Assembly (NCBI GenBank): GCA_043720875.1
Contig: JAYSRU010000156.1
Location: 1 to 12,384 of the forward strand
Source: JAYSRU01 sp043720875
Lineage (GTDB): Bacteria; Bacteroidota; Bacteroidia; Flavobacteriales_D; Crocinitomicaceae
Direction: 5' to 3'
DNA length: 12,384 bases
Numbering within the stretch: the first letter of the stretch is position 1; every line of letters begins with the position of its first letter. Shown piece after piece: positions 1 through 7,581 of the stretch. Position numbers and translations under genes: made by a program. The notes under the pieces were generated by a model. That model worked only from the letters and a program-made list of their open reading frames with translations. It had not been told where the DNA came from and made no database searches.

Positions 1-243
1 ACAGATGAGTTGATATCAGCAAATTTATCTACGCATTTAATTCCTGATCCCGAATTATTAATAAGAACAAGTGGCGAAAACAGGATTAGCAATTTTTTAT
101 TATGGGAAATTGCTTACACAGAATTGTACTTTACCGAAGTGCTATGGCCGGATTTCAGAGCAAAAGACTTGTTTGAAGCAGTAAAAAATTATCAATCTCG
201 TGAACGCCGTTTTGGTATGGTTTCCGAACAACTTATACCGTAA
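1..243 (+). CDS. uppS: Undecaprenyl diphosphate synthase (isoprenyl transferase), C-terminal part only
   Basis: This is the last 80 codons of a cis-prenyltransferase; the 5' part lies before the window. The enzyme condenses isopentenyl diphosphate units onto farnesyl diphosphate to make the C55 undecaprenyl carrier used for peptidoglycan and other surface glycans, and acts at the cytoplasmic face of the membrane. The reading frame is open from base 1 and carries the conserved C-terminal signature of the family: LLIRTSGE, then R-I-S-NFLLW, then AYTELYF and LWPDF. The arginine, serine and glutamate residues of this block bind the diphosphate and help subunit contact in known UppS structures. 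Full-length members are about 240-250 residues, so roughly two thirds is missing. The stop codon is 4 bp before the bamA start, which suggests one transcript. Recognition is firm. Confidence 0.95.
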   Translation, partial: TDELISANLSTHLIPDPELLIRTSGENRISNFLLWEIAYTELYFTEVLWPDFRAKDLFEAVKNYQSRERRFGMVSEQLIP

Positions 244-247
244 GAAA

Positions 248-2776
248 ATGTTAAACAAATATTGTATTTTATTCATCTTGACTTTTATTGGGTTAGACGT
301 ATTTGCGCAAGTGGATCCACAGTTTCCTTATGCAAAAGCGAAAGATTATGAAGTTGGCCCAATTAAAGTTGTCGGTGCCGATAATTTTGACCACAGTGCC
401 ATTCGCTTAATCGCCGGCTTACGTCAAGGCCAAATCATTCAAATTCCTGGAGATAAAATTACAAATGCGATTAAGAATCTTTGGAAAGAAGGATTGTTTT
501 CTGATGTTAATATTTACAGTGATAAAGAGCTTGATGGCATTGTTTATTTGGTGATATCACTTAAAACCAGACCTAAATTATCTCGTTTTCAAATACGAGG
601 TGTGCCTAAAAGAGACGTCGATAAAATTCGAGATGAGATTAATTTATTTTCAGGAAAAACAATCAACGAAAATTTAGTATTCAATACAAAGAATAAAATC
701 AAAGCATTTTATAGAGAAAAGGGTTATAACAACGCGATCATTGATGTAAAATCAATACCAGATAGCTTGATGAATAATTCAGAGCTTTTTGCCATAAATA
801 TTACCAAAGGAAAGAGGGTTAAAATTGAAAAAATCATCATAACTGGTAATACCAAAATTCCAACTTGGAGAGTCAAAATGTTATTGAAAGATACGAAACA
901 AAAATCTAACATTAGGTTTTGGAAACGTTCTAAGTTCAATGAAGCATCTTTCAGTCGAGATAAAAAAGCTGTTTTGGATAAGTTTCAAGGAAAGGGATTG
1001 CGTGACGCCTATTTTAAACTGGATACAGTTTATTCCGCGAGCCCTTCGAGATTGGTTGTTGTACTGAATATTAGTGAAGAAAAACCGTATTACTTTGGAA
1101 ATTTTACCTGGATTGGTAATACAAAATTTAGTTCCGGAATGTTAGATACAGTTTTAGGTATTAAGTATGGTGATCCTTACAATAAAGCATTGTTAGAGGA
1201 GCGTTTAAAAGCTTCGCAGGATGGTCGAGACGTCACTTCTTTATATATGGACAGAGGGCATTTATTTTATCAAATGATTCCACAAGAAGTTGGAGTGGAT
1301 AGCAGTCATATCAATTATGAAGTAAGAATGATTGAAGGTAAAGAGGCGCGTGTTCGTAATATTATCATCAAAGGGAATTCGAAAACAAATGATCACGTAA
1401 TTCGTCGTGAAATTAGAACTAAGCCAGGAGATTTATTTAGCCGTACGGATATTATTAGAACACAACGTGAATTAGCGGCGTTAGGTTATTTCAATCCACA
1501 AGCGTTTCAAGTAAACCCTATACCTAATCCAACGGATGGAACGGTTGATATAGAATACATTGTTGAAGAAAAATCGTCAGATCAAGTTGAACTTTCTGGT
1601 GGTTATGGTGGTGGACGGATCATTGGTACATTAGGTTTGAGCTTTAATAATTTCTCAACCAAAAACATGTTCAAGAAGAATCAATGGACTCCACTTCCTT
1701 CGGGCGATGGTCAACGTTTGAGTATTCGTGCCCAAACAAACGGAAAATTTTATCAATCTTATAATTTCTCATTTACTGAGCCATGGTTAGGTGGCAAGAA
1801 ACCTAATTCACTTTCATGGTGGGTTACACATACACAATCGGGAAATAATTTTAGTAGAAAAAATGCAAGTTATTCTGGTGTTGCAATTACAGGTGTTGGC
1901 GTTGGTTTTGGTCGAAGAAAAAAAATACCAGATGATTGGTTTCAAGCATACTATGAATTGTCTTATCAATACTATGATGTAAAGAATTCTCAGATATTCA
2001 AAACCTTGCCGACAGGGTATGCGAATGACCTTTCTTTGAAATATATTATTTCGCGTAACTCAGTAGATCAGCCGATTTATCCGCGGGAAGGATCAAAGAT
2101 TCAAATGTCATTGAAAAGCTCGTTACCTTATTTCTTGTTCGAAAATAAAGATTATTCGAATGCAACGGCGCAAGAAAAATATAAGTTTCTTGAATATTAT
2201 AAGTTGAAATTTACGGGAGAATGGTATTTTCCGATAAGCAGAGATAAGAAATTGGTATTGAGTCCTCGTTTTGGATTTGCCTTTTTAGGTGCATACAACA
2301 AAGCGCGAGGATTAACTCCGTTTGAGCGCTTTACATTGGGTGGAAGCGGAATGAGTGGGCAAGGAATTGGGTCATTTTTTGGGGGACAAGAAATTATTGC
2401 ATTACGTGGTTATGAAGATAACGGAATAAACTCAACTGGCGGGGATCCAATTATTTCAAAAATGACGATGGAATTGCGCTATCCTATCTCATTAAATCCG
2501 CAAGCAACATTCTATGTAACCGCTTGGGGTGAAGCAGGGAATACGTTTGTTTCAGCTAAAACTTTTAATCCTTTTAACTTGAAAAAAGCCGCTGGATTTG
2601 GTTTAAGAGCTTTCTTACCAATGTTTGGTATGCTTGGAATAGATTATGGTTGGGGATTTGATGGCTTAGACTCACATTCAAGTGGATACCTTGGTGGAGA
2701 TGATGTTCAACGTAATTTGAAAGGGTATAAAGGTCGACTTACCTTTACAATTGGGGCCAATATCGGAGAGTTGTAA
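248..2776 (+). CDS. bamA: Outer-membrane protein assembly factor BamA (five POTRA domains plus barrel)
   Basis: This 842-residue protein is the central subunit of the BAM complex, which inserts beta-barrel proteins into the outer membrane. I chose the ATG at 248 because it begins a clear signal peptide (hydrophobic core, cleavage probably after VFA at residue 20); the in-frame start at 200 lies inside uppS. Residues about 30-107, 108-190, 191-282, 283-370 and 371-445 read as five POTRA modules, several with the GN-hinge (ITGNTKI, WIGNTKF, IKGNSKT). The barrel runs from about 445 to the end and contains LRGY at 719-722, matching the conserved (V/I)RGF/Y loop-6 motif. The C-terminus is TIGANIGEL, so the last residue is Leu, not the usual aromatic. 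It sits between uppS and two ompH genes, a common Bacteroidota order. The paralogue TamA is less likely given five POTRAs and this context. Confidence 0.95.
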   Translation: MLNKYCILFILTFIGLDVFAQVDPQFPYAKAKDYEVGPIKVVGADNFDHSAIRLIAGLRQGQIIQIPGDKITNAIKNLWKEGLFSDVNIYSDKELDGIVYLVISLKTRPKLSRFQIRGVPKRDVDKIRDEINLFSGKTINENLVFNTKNKIKAFYREKGYNNAIIDVKSIPDSLMNNSELFAINITKGKRVKIEKIIITGNTKIPTWRVKMLLKDTKQKSNIRFWKRSKFNEASFSRDKKAVLDKFQGKGLRDAYFKLDTVYSASPSRLVVVLNISEEKPYYFGNFTWIGNTKFSSGMLDTVLGIKYGDPYNKALLEERLKASQDGRDVTSLYMDRGHLFYQMIPQEVGVDSSHINYEVRMIEGKEARVRNIIIKGNSKTNDHVIRREIRTKPGDLFSRTDIIRTQRELAALGYFNPQAFQVNPIPNPTDGTVDIEYIVEEKSSDQVELSGGYGGGRIIGTLGLSFNNFSTKNMFKKNQWTPLPSGDGQRLSIRAQTNGKFYQSYNFSFTEPWLGGKKPNSLSWWVTHTQSGNNFSRKNASYSGVAITGVGVGFGRRKKIPDDWFQAYYELSYQYYDVKNSQIFKTLPTGYANDLSLKYIISRNSVDQPIYPREGSKIQMSLKSSLPYFLFENKDYSNATAQEKYKFLEYYKLKFTGEWYFPISRDKKLVLSPRFGFAFLGAYNKARGLTPFERFTLGGSGMSGQGIGSFFGGQEIIALRGYEDNGINSTGGDPIISKMTMELRYPISLNPQATFYVTAWGEAGNTFVSAKTFNPFNLKKAAGFGLRAFLPMFGMLGIDYGWGFDGLDSHSSGYLGGDDVQRNLKGYKGRLTFTIGANIGEL

Positions 2777-2784
2777 ATTAACAT

Positions 2785-2792
2785 TACATTTG
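2785..2792 (+). promoter_or_regulatory. Candidate Bacteroidota -7 promoter box ahead of the first ompH gene
   Basis: TACATTTG matches the Bacteroidota sigma-A -7 consensus TAnnTTTG at every defined base. It lies in the 39 bp gap after bamA, 23 bp before the ATG at 2816. No TTG is seen at the usual -33 distance (the nearest, at 2771, is too close), so this may be a weak internal promoter. The assignment is inference from the motif and position. Confidence 0.4.
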
Positions 2793-2815
2793 TTTTAGAT
2801 TTAAGTTGATATCTT

Positions 2816-3373
2816 ATGAGAAAATTACTTTTTATTCTTGCATTTACTTTTGGCACATCATTTGCCTTTACCGCTCAGAAATATGGCTACATTGATTCTG
2901 ATTTCATTCTGAATAAAATGAGCGATTATAACGAAGCTAAAAGTAAACTTGATAAACTCGCAGAGAAATGGACGGCTGATATAGAAATGCGTTACAGTGC
3001 ATTGAAAGAAAAAAAAGATGCATTCGCTCGTGAAGAAGTTCTTTTGCCTGCAGAAGAAAAAGAAAAGCGAAAAACTGAAATAGAAACGCTGGAATCTGAA
3101 GCGATGCAAATGCAAAAAACGCGTTTTGGAGTGGAAGGTGACTATTTCCAAAAGAGAAAAGAATTGATTAAGCCAATTCAAGATAGAGTTTACGACGCGA
3201 TGCAAGCAATTGCTTCAAAACAGAAATATTCTTTTATTTTTGACAAAGCAAATCAAAGTAACTTAGTCTTTGCAGACAGTAAATATGACATCAGCGATGA
3301 TGTTTTGAAGGAATTGGGAATAAAAGTTAAAGATGAAGGTGGTTCAAAAGAAACACCAAATAAAGGAAAGTAA
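2816..3373 (+). CDS. Skp/OmpH-family periplasmic chaperone (first of two)
   Basis: This 185-residue protein belongs to the OmpH/Skp family, trimeric periplasmic chaperones that hold unfolded outer-membrane proteins between the Sec translocon and BAM. A signal peptide covers residues 1-20 (MRKLLFILAF, cleavage probably after FTA before Gln21). After the YGYIDSDFIL strand typical of the family start, residues about 32-130 are charged and helical, rich in Lys and Glu, as in the Skp tentacles. The end returns to the core fold (YSFIFDKANQ, then FADSKYDISDDVLKELGI) and adds a short polar tail ending in NKGK. The gene lies 39 bp after bamA and 25 bp before a second family member. The function follows from family and neighbours; which clients it serves cannot be read from the sequence. 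Confidence 0.9.
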   Translation: MRKLLFILAFTFGTSFAFTAQKYGYIDSDFILNKMSDYNEAKSKLDKLAEKWTADIEMRYSALKEKKDAFAREEVLLPAEEKEKRKTEIETLESEAMQMQKTRFGVEGDYFQKRKELIKPIQDRVYDAMQAIASKQKYSFIFDKANQSNLVFADSKYDISDDVLKELGIKVKDEGGSKETPNKGK

Positions 3374-3398
3374 AACAAGAACAATCAATATAAAGAAA

Positions 3399-3935
3399 AT
3401 GAAAAGATTAATTTTAGTAGTAGCTCTATTTGCAGGAAGTATGTCTGCAATTGCACAAAGTAATGTAGCGCATGTTAATACGCAAAAGTTATTAGATACA
3501 ATGCCTTCACGAAAAGCTGCAGAAGCAACGTTGAAAGATATGGAGACACTTTACATGTCTGAGATTGAAGAATCTCAAAAAGTGTTGCAAGGTGAATATG
3601 AAAAGTATATGTCCACAAGAGAAACCATGTCTCCAACTGTTCGAGCATATACGGAGGAGCGTTTGCAAAAGAAGCAACAAGAATTAGAAGGTCGTCAAGA
3701 AGAATTGGGGCAAATGCTTCAAAAGCAAAGTGGTGAAATGAATAAGCCAATCTTAGAACGCGTTCAAAAGGCTATTAAAATAGTTTCGGAGCGTAAGAAA
3801 ATTGATTATGTGTTAGAAGAATCTCAAACATTATACTTTAATGCCAATAAGGATATCACAAAAGAAGTGATAACTGAACTATTAAAATTGGAAAGCGAAA
3901 TCACAAAAGTTGTTACTCCAGTAGCGCCAAAATAA
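3399..3935 (+). CDS. Skp/OmpH-family periplasmic chaperone (second of two)
   Basis: This 178-residue OmpH/Skp family member probably acts as a periplasmic holdase for outer-membrane proteins. I chose the ATG at 3399 because it begins a clean signal peptide (MKRLILVVALFAGSMSAIAQ, cleavage probably after Ala19); a longer in-frame start at 3333 would overlap the previous gene and spoil the signal. The mature protein opens with VAHVNTQKLLDTMP, the same strand-helix start as its neighbour, then a Glu/Lys/Gln-rich helical region at about 40-125, then a core-closing segment (IDYVLEESQTLYFNANKDIT). The two tandem copies align in layout but differ widely in sequence, so this is an old duplication. An A-rich stretch (AAAGAAA) directly precedes the start. 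A hairpin terminator follows 15 bp after the stop. Confidence 0.9.
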   Translation: MKRLILVVALFAGSMSAIAQSNVAHVNTQKLLDTMPSRKAAEATLKDMETLYMSEIEESQKVLQGEYEKYMSTRETMSPTVRAYTEERLQKKQQELEGRQEELGQMLQKQSGEMNKPILERVQKAIKIVSERKKIDYVLEESQTLYFNANKDITKEVITELLKLESEITKVVTPVAPK

Positions 3936-3950
3936 ATCTTAATAAAAAGT

Positions 3951-3986
3951 AAAAAGCATTCGTCAATTGTCGAATGCTTTTTTTTT
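3951..3986. terminator. Bidirectional rho-independent terminator between ompH and the DUF3817 gene
   Basis: A perfect 12 bp inverted repeat (3951-3962 and 3971-3982) encloses an 8-base loop, TCAATTGT. The core stem is GCATTCG/CGAATGC, flanked by A's on the left and a run of nine T's on the right. Read from the minus strand it also has a T-rich tail. It sits between two convergent genes, so it can end transcription from both sides. Confidence 0.85.
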
Positions 3987-3989
3987 GCC

Positions 3990-4286
3990 TTATTTTTTTT
4001 GCTCAGGCCTAAATATTTTATGATCAACCCAAAAAGTTCCCAAAGGAATTATAGATGCAGCTAAACTTAAAAACCATTTTTTTAAATTCCACTTTAAGCC
4101 AAAAGCCACCAAACAAACCATAACAATGTAAAGCATGAATAAAAATCCGTGCGCCATACCCATGAAATAATTGGGTTGATCAATTTTGGCCAAGTATTTA
4201 AGCGGCATGGTTATGCAAAATAGGGCTAAAAAACTACAGCCTTCGGCGAATGCTATGATACGTAAAAATTGAATTTGTGACTTCAT
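3990..4286 (-). CDS. DUF3817 small integral membrane protein
   Basis: This 98-residue protein matches my recollection of the DUF3817 family (YdzA-like), small membrane proteins of unknown function. The family pattern is visible: FLRIIAFAEG at 7-16, TMPLKY at 26-31, a GMAHG segment at 43-47 followed by LFMLY, and a final ASIIPLGTFWVDHK near 77-90. Three hydrophobic stretches (about 10-29, 41-64 and 71-87) are likely transmembrane helices. The length is normal for the family. It is read from the minus strand, convergent with ompH and divergent from the DUF1800 gene, so it is its own transcription unit. A TAGTTTTA sequence 16 bp upstream (4302-4309, minus strand) is one base from the TAnnTTTG promoter box. 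No biochemical role can be stated. Confidence 0.85.
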   Translation of the reverse strand: MKSQIQFLRIIAFAEGCSFLALFCITMPLKYLAKIDQPNYFMGMAHGFLFMLYIVMVCLVAFGLKWNLKKWFLSLAASIIPLGTFWVDHKIFRPEQKK

Positions 4287-4437
4287 GGTTGCTTTTTGAA
4301 GTAAAACTAGGGAAAGTTATTTGATCGATATTAATTTTTTGGTATTTTATCGTTCTAAATAGAATATTACTTTTTTTTAAGTATATTAGCCTGTATTATT
4401 GAATTTTAGCTACTGTATTTTACCTAATATTACTTGT
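4287..4437. other. Divergent intergenic region between DUF3817 and DUF1800 genes
   Basis: These 151 bp hold the upstream regions of two divergently read genes. The DNA is very AT-rich. I see a TTAGC-CTGTATT element twice (4386-4397 and 4406-4419, the second with TA inserted), and no full TAnnTTTG match on the plus strand. No small gene or RNA is supported. Confidence 0.5.
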
Positions 4438-6027
4438 ATGGCACTTACACCTTACGTTGGTCCTTGGGGATGGGATCAAGCAGCCCACTTAATGCGTCGT
4501 TCCACCTTTGGCGTTACAAAAGCACAAATTGATTCAGCTGTTTCAGCTGGTTTAACAAATACTATTGCATCGTTGTTTACTATCAATCCGTTGGGCTTAC
4601 CTTTGACCGTAGACCCTGCGGAGCAAATCGCTACGTTAGGACAAACTTGGGTGGATCAAGTATTACCTGCGGGATCAAAAACTGCAACCGATCAAGCAAG
4701 GGTAAATTCTTTGCGCGGCTGGATTGTGGATCGATATAGAACGAACGATGGAACTATAATGGAGAAGATGTGTGTTTTTTGGCAAAATCATTTTGCAAAT
4801 TCATCCGTTTTTGATGCTAGAGCAACTTATCAATACCACATGCAGCTTAGACAATTTGCCTTGGGAGATGTAAAGCAATTGGTTAAAGAGCTAACCATTT
4901 CACCTTCGATGCTAATTTTTTTAAGTGGACAATCTAATAACGTATACAGTCCAAATGAAAATTTTGCCAGAGAGTTACTAGAATTGTTTACCGTTTCTAA
5001 AGGAGCTCAGATTGGTGTTGGAGATTATACAAATTACACAGAGACTGATATTTCACAAAGTTCTAAAATATTCACCGGTTGGTATTCAAACAATTTATGG
5101 AGTGAAACTGACCCAACCGTTACTTCAATCTTTGAACCTTTGTATCATGATAATTCTAGTAAAACATTAGGTTCGGCTTTTGGAAATGGCGTAATTGCAC
5201 CAACGGGAGCGAACGAATATTTGAATTATATCGATTTGATATTCTCAAGTAATGCAAGCTCTCAATCAATTGCTTTGTTCTTAAGCAGAAAGTTGTACCG
5301 CTATTTTGTGAATTATGACATTACGCCTAGCGTAGAATCTTCTGTTATTCTTGAAATGGCAAATCAATTGATTGCAGATAATTATGTAATCGAAAACACG
5401 GTAAAGGCCTTATTGTCTAGCGCGCATTTTTATGATACTGCGATGCAAGGAACAATGATTAAAAATCCGTTAGAATTTGTAACATCGGTAATTAACACGA
5501 CAGAAATGACGAGCACTTTAACGTTGGCTGAAACCTATGAGTTAAATAATCAAATTTATTGGTCGGTGGCGAGTTTAGGCATGCAAACTATGGATCCACC
5601 AAATGTCGGCGGATGGTTTGCTTATTATCAAGCTCCTGCATTTACTAGGCTTTGGGCAAATAGTACGTATTTAAAAAATCGATTCAATTATTCTAGCTGG
5701 CTTGCTGCTTGGAGTGGGTATGATGTGAATGGAACTATAGTTAAACTTGATTTGTTGTCGTTCGTAGCCACTTTGTCTGTGCCTAGCGATCCAGTCGTGG
5801 TGATTGATGAGTTAGTAAGACTTTTGTTTCCTAAAGATATTACGGCAATTAGAAAGTTAGCATTAAAAAATATTTTAACATCTGGGTTGCCAGATTTTGA
5901 ATGGACAATTGAATACAACGCCTATTTGGCAAATAGTTCAGACCCAGTTTTCATTGATCCAGTTAACAATCGACTTAAACTTTTATTCCATAAAATGTTT
6001 AGGTTTCCTGAGTTTCAACTTCAATAA
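4438..6027 (+). CDS. DUF1800 family protein
   Basis: This 529-residue protein is a DUF1800 member; the biochemical role of the family is not established. Recognisable family blocks are AHLMRRSTFG at 16-25, FWQNHF at 114-119, NFARELLELFT at 175-185, PPNVGGW at 387-393, and the closing FRFPEFQLQ. The length is normal. I chose the ATG at 4438 because MALTPYVGPWGWDQ leads directly into the conserved region; an in-frame TAG at 4387 leaves at most 16 more codons, and these do not form a signal peptide. The protein therefore appears to have no classical export signal and no T9SS sorting domain, unlike its partner. The DUF1501 gene follows 9 bp later; this pairing is recurrent across many bacteria and implies a shared task. 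No terminator lies between them, so they are likely co-transcribed. Confidence 0.9.
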   Translation: MALTPYVGPWGWDQAAHLMRRSTFGVTKAQIDSAVSAGLTNTIASLFTINPLGLPLTVDPAEQIATLGQTWVDQVLPAGSKTATDQARVNSLRGWIVDRYRTNDGTIMEKMCVFWQNHFANSSVFDARATYQYHMQLRQFALGDVKQLVKELTISPSMLIFLSGQSNNVYSPNENFARELLELFTVSKGAQIGVGDYTNYTETDISQSSKIFTGWYSNNLWSETDPTVTSIFEPLYHDNSSKTLGSAFGNGVIAPTGANEYLNYIDLIFSSNASSQSIALFLSRKLYRYFVNYDITPSVESSVILEMANQLIADNYVIENTVKALLSSAHFYDTAMQGTMIKNPLEFVTSVINTTEMTSTLTLAETYELNNQIYWSVASLGMQTMDPPNVGGWFAYYQAPAFTRLWANSTYLKNRFNYSSWLAAWSGYDVNGTIVKLDLLSFVATLSVPSDPVVVIDELVRLLFPKDITAIRKLALKNILTSGLPDFEWTIEYNAYLANSSDPVFIDPVNNRLKLLFHKMFRFPEFQLQ

Positions 6028-6036
6028 TTGTACGCC

Positions 6037-7581
6037 ATGAAAAGAAGAGATTTTGTAAAGAATGTATCGTTCGCAACATTGGCAGTTCCATTTTTAGGAA
6101 ATAGTTTAAGTGTTAAAGCGGCAACCAAAGTGCCTTATAAAATTGGTGCTGGATTTGAAGATCGCATATTGATTTTGGTGAAAATGAATGGCGGTAATGA
6201 TGGTTTAAATATGGTGGTTCCTCTGGATCAGTATGCTAATTTAACTATTCAGCGTCCGTCAATTATTTTACCTGAAGCTTCAGTACTTCAATTAAATAGT
6301 ACAATCGGTCTTCATCCTGCAATGACTGGAATGCGACAAATGTATCAACAAGGCAAATTAACTGTTATTCAAAATGTGGGTTACCCAGATCAAAATAGAT
6401 CGCATTTTAGATCGAGTGACATTTGGGGGACTGGTATGATGGACATTACAGCAACACAAGGTTGGCTAGGTAGAATGTTTCAGCAAGATCACCCTACGTT
6501 TCCAGATAATTATCCGAATATTATAAATACGGATCCTTTTGCAATATCAATGGGATATGATGTCTCATCTACCTGTCAAGGATTGAATAGCAATTTCTCT
6601 CATGTTGTTTCTGATCCAACTGAGGTGGTAAATCTTGATCCTGGTACTGCTATTCCTGATAATTCATATTTTGGCCAGCAAATTACGTTTCTTCAAGCAA
6701 TGATTGATCAAACTAATGCTTACGGGGCGCAAATCAATCAAGCAGTTGCAGCTGGTTCAAATTTGAGCACCATGTACACAACTTCAGAATTGTCTTTACA
6801 ATTGAAAGCCGTGGCTAAAATGATTTCCGGTGGATTAAAAACGAATGTTTACGTTGTGAATGTAGATGGATTTGATACGCATGAAAATCAAATTACTGGG
6901 GGCAATTCGTTACTAGGAAACCATGCAACGTTATTGCAAACTATTTCTGATGCAGTTGCTGCATTTCAAGATGATATTACACTACTTGGTTTAAGTAGTC
7001 GGGTGGCAGGAATGACGTTTTCTGAATTTGGGAGACAAGTAGCGAGTAACGCATCTTTTGGAACGGATCATGGTGATGCTGCACCGATGTTTTTATTCGG
7101 TTCGTGTATTTCTCAAGGAATTATTGGAGCAAACCCTGTTATTGGTGGAGCTGTAGTTGAGCAAGAAGGCATTCCAATGCAAATTGATTTCAGAAACGTA
7201 TATGCCTCGTTTTTGAAGGATTGGTTCGGATTGGATGCAAGTGTTATTCAAAATATGTTCGAACATTCGATTACATATTATCCCGTTATGGGCGGATGTA
7301 ACCTCGGGTTAGATGAAAATTGGAACGAGAAGGAAAGTTCAATTGTATATCCGAATCCATGTTACACAAATGCAATTCTTAAATTGAACTCAGAAAACGA
7401 ACACGTGAAGGCAATATTATTCGACATTAATGGTGCTGAATTAAGCCTAATTTGTGATATAAATTTAACTTCAGGCACGCATGACATTCCATTCTCAATG
7501 GAAAAATTTGCTGCGGGTATTTATATTGTTAAAATTCTTAAGGAATCTGGTTTTGCTGAGGTTCGCTTGGTCAAGCGATAG
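6037..7581 (+). CDS. DUF1501 family protein with Tat-like signal and T9SS type A sorting domain
   Basis: This 514-residue protein belongs to DUF1501, related to the alkaline-phosphatase/sulfatase fold; substrate unknown. The ATG at 6037 gives MKRRDFVKN, a twin-arginine-like motif, then a hydrophobic stretch with likely cleavage after VKA (residue 28). The alternative TTG at 6028 adds only three residues. Family blocks are NGGNDGLN at 51-58, LHPAM at 92-96, NRSHFRSSD at 120-128, DGFDTHENQ at 277-285, FSEFGRQV at 328-335 and TDHGDA at 343-348; the Asp/His residues of the last blocks resemble metal ligands of the fold. From about 434 a second domain begins (SSIVYPNP) and ends in VRLVKR, typical of the T9SS type A C-terminal sorting domain, so export across the outer membrane and surface anchoring or release are inferred. 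No hairpin terminator was seen after the stop. Confidence 0.9.
   Translation: MKRRDFVKNVSFATLAVPFLGNSLSVKAATKVPYKIGAGFEDRILILVKMNGGNDGLNMVVPLDQYANLTIQRPSIILPEASVLQLNSTIGLHPAMTGMRQMYQQGKLTVIQNVGYPDQNRSHFRSSDIWGTGMMDITATQGWLGRMFQQDHPTFPDNYPNIINTDPFAISMGYDVSSTCQGLNSNFSHVVSDPTEVVNLDPGTAIPDNSYFGQQITFLQAMIDQTNAYGAQINQAVAAGSNLSTMYTTSELSLQLKAVAKMISGGLKTNVYVVNVDGFDTHENQITGGNSLLGNHATLLQTISDAVAAFQDDITLLGLSSRVAGMTFSEFGRQVASNASFGTDHGDAAPMFLFGSCISQGIIGANPVIGGAVVEQEGIPMQIDFRNVYASFLKDWFGLDASVIQNMFEHSITYYPVMGGCNLGLDENWNEKESSIVYPNPCYTNAILKLNSENEHVKAILFDINGAELSLICDINLTSGTHDIPFSMEKFAAGIYIVKILKESGFAEVRLVKR

Noticed and set aside
200..247. Longer N-terminus for BamA starting at 200
   Set aside because: It would overlap the uppS coding end and place a polar stretch before the signal peptide.
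724..939. Minus-strand open frame inside bamA
   Set aside because: It overlaps POTRA-coding sequence and has no domain or start context.
2858..3205. A 115-codon minus-strand open frame opposite the first ompH gene
   Set aside because: The translation is Phe-rich because it is the complement of Lys/Glu codons; it is a shadow of the real gene.
3824..4027. Minus-strand open frame crossing the terminator and the ompH 3' end
   Set aside because: It would run through a strong hairpin terminator, overlaps two real genes and has no family resemblance.
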